Below, one piece after another: positions 62,977 through 64,000 of a stretch of 64,000 bases of DNA (position 1 is its first letter; every line of letters starts with the position of its first letter). Below the pieces are notes generated by a model. It did not search any database and was not told the origin of the DNA. It saw only the letters and a list, made by a program, of their open reading frames with translations. Source of the stretch: Legionella quinlivanii (GTDB taxonomy: Bacteria; Pseudomonadota; Gammaproteobacteria; Legionellales; Legionellaceae). The translations under genes and the position numbers were made by a program. The DNA lies in the NCBI RefSeq assembly GCF_900461555.1, contig NZ_UGOX01000001.1, positions 2,369,501 through 2,433,500 of the forward strand. Reading direction: 5' to 3'.

Positions 62977-63881
62977 GAGCTGGCTCCAGCAGCATTGATT
63001 CGCTCATTAATCTGACGAGTCAACTCGGCTTGCTCTTTATCCGGCCAGATAAGCAAGACCAGGCGATTTCGGTTTAAAAGAGCAACCGGTGTGACATTCA
63101 CCTTGATGAAGGCATCTCCCGGTATACTTTGAACAGACTCCACACGCCCCACAGGATATCCTTCGGGATATAGACGGCCCAGGCCCGAGGTAACCAATAA
63201 GTCATCTTTTGCTATATTGGAAGTGCGCGGCAGATTAATCAAAGACAGCTGCCCGAGATTATTGCTGCCAACCAGTATTGCCCGCTCACCCGTACGGGTA
63301 TTTCTTACAGGAACAGCGCTTTTTGAATCTGAAATCAGCAATACGGTGCTGGTCATATAACCCACATCAATGATCTGCCCCATTACACCTTTTGCATCCA
63401 AAACAGGCTGCCCTACATAAGCACCGTCCCGCTTGCCTTTATTTAATACAACAAACTGACGAGCCGTCGTCGTATCAACCGCAAGAATTTGCCCAGCCAT
63501 TGCCCGCATCTGTGCTTTTGAGGAGGTTAGTAACAACTCGCGAAGCTGGGAGTTCTCTTCTTTAATCGCCATTAATTTTTGCAGTTCCGCTTCAAGCATA
63601 GTTTGTTGATAGCGAAGCTGCATATTCTCATTAATTAAGGCGTTTTTGGAGCCTACCAGTGACTGAATCCAGCCAATAATACGAACGGGATAATCGACTG
63701 CGTATTGTAAGGGAGAAACGAGAAAGGAAAAGCCATTACGCACTGAACCCAGATAGTTATAGTGGTAATCAGAAAACATCAAAGCAATAGATAAAGCAAC
63801 AGCAAACACAAAACCTGAGGTTTTGTGCCTGCCTTTAGTAAATAATCTATTTTTGGAATTATTCGGTTGAGAGGAAATCAC
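62973..63881 (-). CDS. mreC: Rod-shape determining protein MreC
   Basis: MreC scaffolds elongasome enzymes in the periplasm. The 302-residue protein has one N-terminal span ([14 protein letters not shown]), a coiled coil (about 80-115) and the two-barrel domain ([60 protein letters not shown]). It begins at GTG 63881, inside the last 23 bases of mreB. No later ATG would keep the membrane segment. Confidence 0.93.
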   Translation of the reverse strand: MISSQPNNSKNRLFTKGRHKTSGFVFAVALSIALMFSDYHYNYLGSVRNGFSFLVSPLQYAVDYPVRIIGWIQSLVGSKNALINENMQLRYQQTMLEAELQKLMAIKEENSQLRELLLTSSKAQMRAMAGQILAVDTTTARQFVVLNKGKRDGAYVGQPVLDAKGVMGQIIDVGYMTSTVLLISDSKSAVPVRNTRTGERAILVGSNNLGQLSLINLPRTSNIAKDDLLVTSGLGRLYPEGYPVGRVESVQSIPGDAFIKVNVTPVALLNRNRLVLLIWPDKEQAELTRQINERINAAGASS

Positions 63882-64000
63882 CGCCGCGAAGGTCCATTGT
63901 TTCTAATGCCTTACCACCACCGCGTGCTACGCAAGTCAATGGATCTTCCGCCACCAGAACCGGAAGACCGGTTTCTTCCATAAGCAGCGTATCCATATTT
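63859..64000 (-). CDS. mreB: C-terminal end of MreB (partial)
   Basis: The minus strand ends with METGLP-type [20 protein letters not shown] and [20 protein letters not shown] then TAA. This is the conserved C-terminus of the bacterial actin MreB, which guides cell-wall elongation. The rest is outside the window. It overlaps mreC by 23 bases. Confidence 0.93.
   Translation of the reverse strand, partial: NMDTLLMEETGLPVLVAEDPLTCVARGGGKALETMDLRGGDFLSTE

Overview
The window looks like a chromosomal segment of a Legionella-type gammaproteobacterium, not clearly L. pneumophila. Three things support this. The housekeeping neighbourhoods are gammaproteobacterial: pilMNOPQ-aroK-aroB-damX beside mrcA, mreB-mreC-mreD, clpS-clpA-icd-rluE, and split pntAA/pntAB/pntB. 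Between them sit large orphan proteins typical of Dot/Icm type IV effectors: an EEP/inositol-phosphatase-like protein, paired alpha/beta-hydrolase-like proteins, a coiled-coil protein and a helicase-ankyrin giant. A PmrA-like box also precedes one of these genes. The genus assignment is inference from content; no rRNA or tRNA gene was seen.

Layout. 1-5.6 kb: a partial ComEC-like gene, the proton-translocating transhydrogenase operon, a small secreted protein and release factor 3 (prfC). 5.6-9.7 kb: a BON lipoprotein, an EEP-fold putative effector, a tandem-GNAT protein and a PuuE-like deacetylase. 9.7-12.7 kb: a valine (branched-chain acyl-CoA) catabolic operon. 12.8-18.4 kb: recQ, small envelope proteins, a GST, panD and minD-minE, with no minC next to minD. 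18.5-21.9 kb: two tandem effector-like paralogues, one of which appears catalytically dead. 21.9-23.4 kb: a complete IS10-like insertion sequence with a 9-bp target duplication, sitting in the loop of a REP palindrome. 23.5-31.6 kb: damX-aroB-aroK and pilQPONM, read leftward as one long unit. 31.9-35.6 kb: a coiled-coil orphan and mrcA. 35.6-42.2 kb: a peptide-type ABC importer (two permeases and an unusual binding protein, no ATPase) and ligA. 42.3-46.1 kb: a lipase-like protein, a DUF4785-like protein, rmuC and a Cys-rich secreted protein. 46.2-49.9 kb: potABCD. 50-52.3 kb: a WaaE-type glycosyltransferase, a small conserved-looking ORF and an outer-membrane barrel. 52.6-57 kb: a 1458-residue SF1-helicase/ankyrin protein. 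57.3-64 kb: clpA, clpS, icd, rluE, mreD, mreC and the end of mreB.

A family of palindromic REP doublets (REPIN-like) is scattered through intergenic spaces at about 3.3, 14.7, 22-23.4 and 52.4 kb. The copies keep their outer motif but carry different, base-paired stems, so the fold appears to be selected. The best candidates for undescribed biology are the helicase-ankyrin protein with its internal duplication, the active/inactive hydrolase pair, and the REPIN family with its IS insertion.
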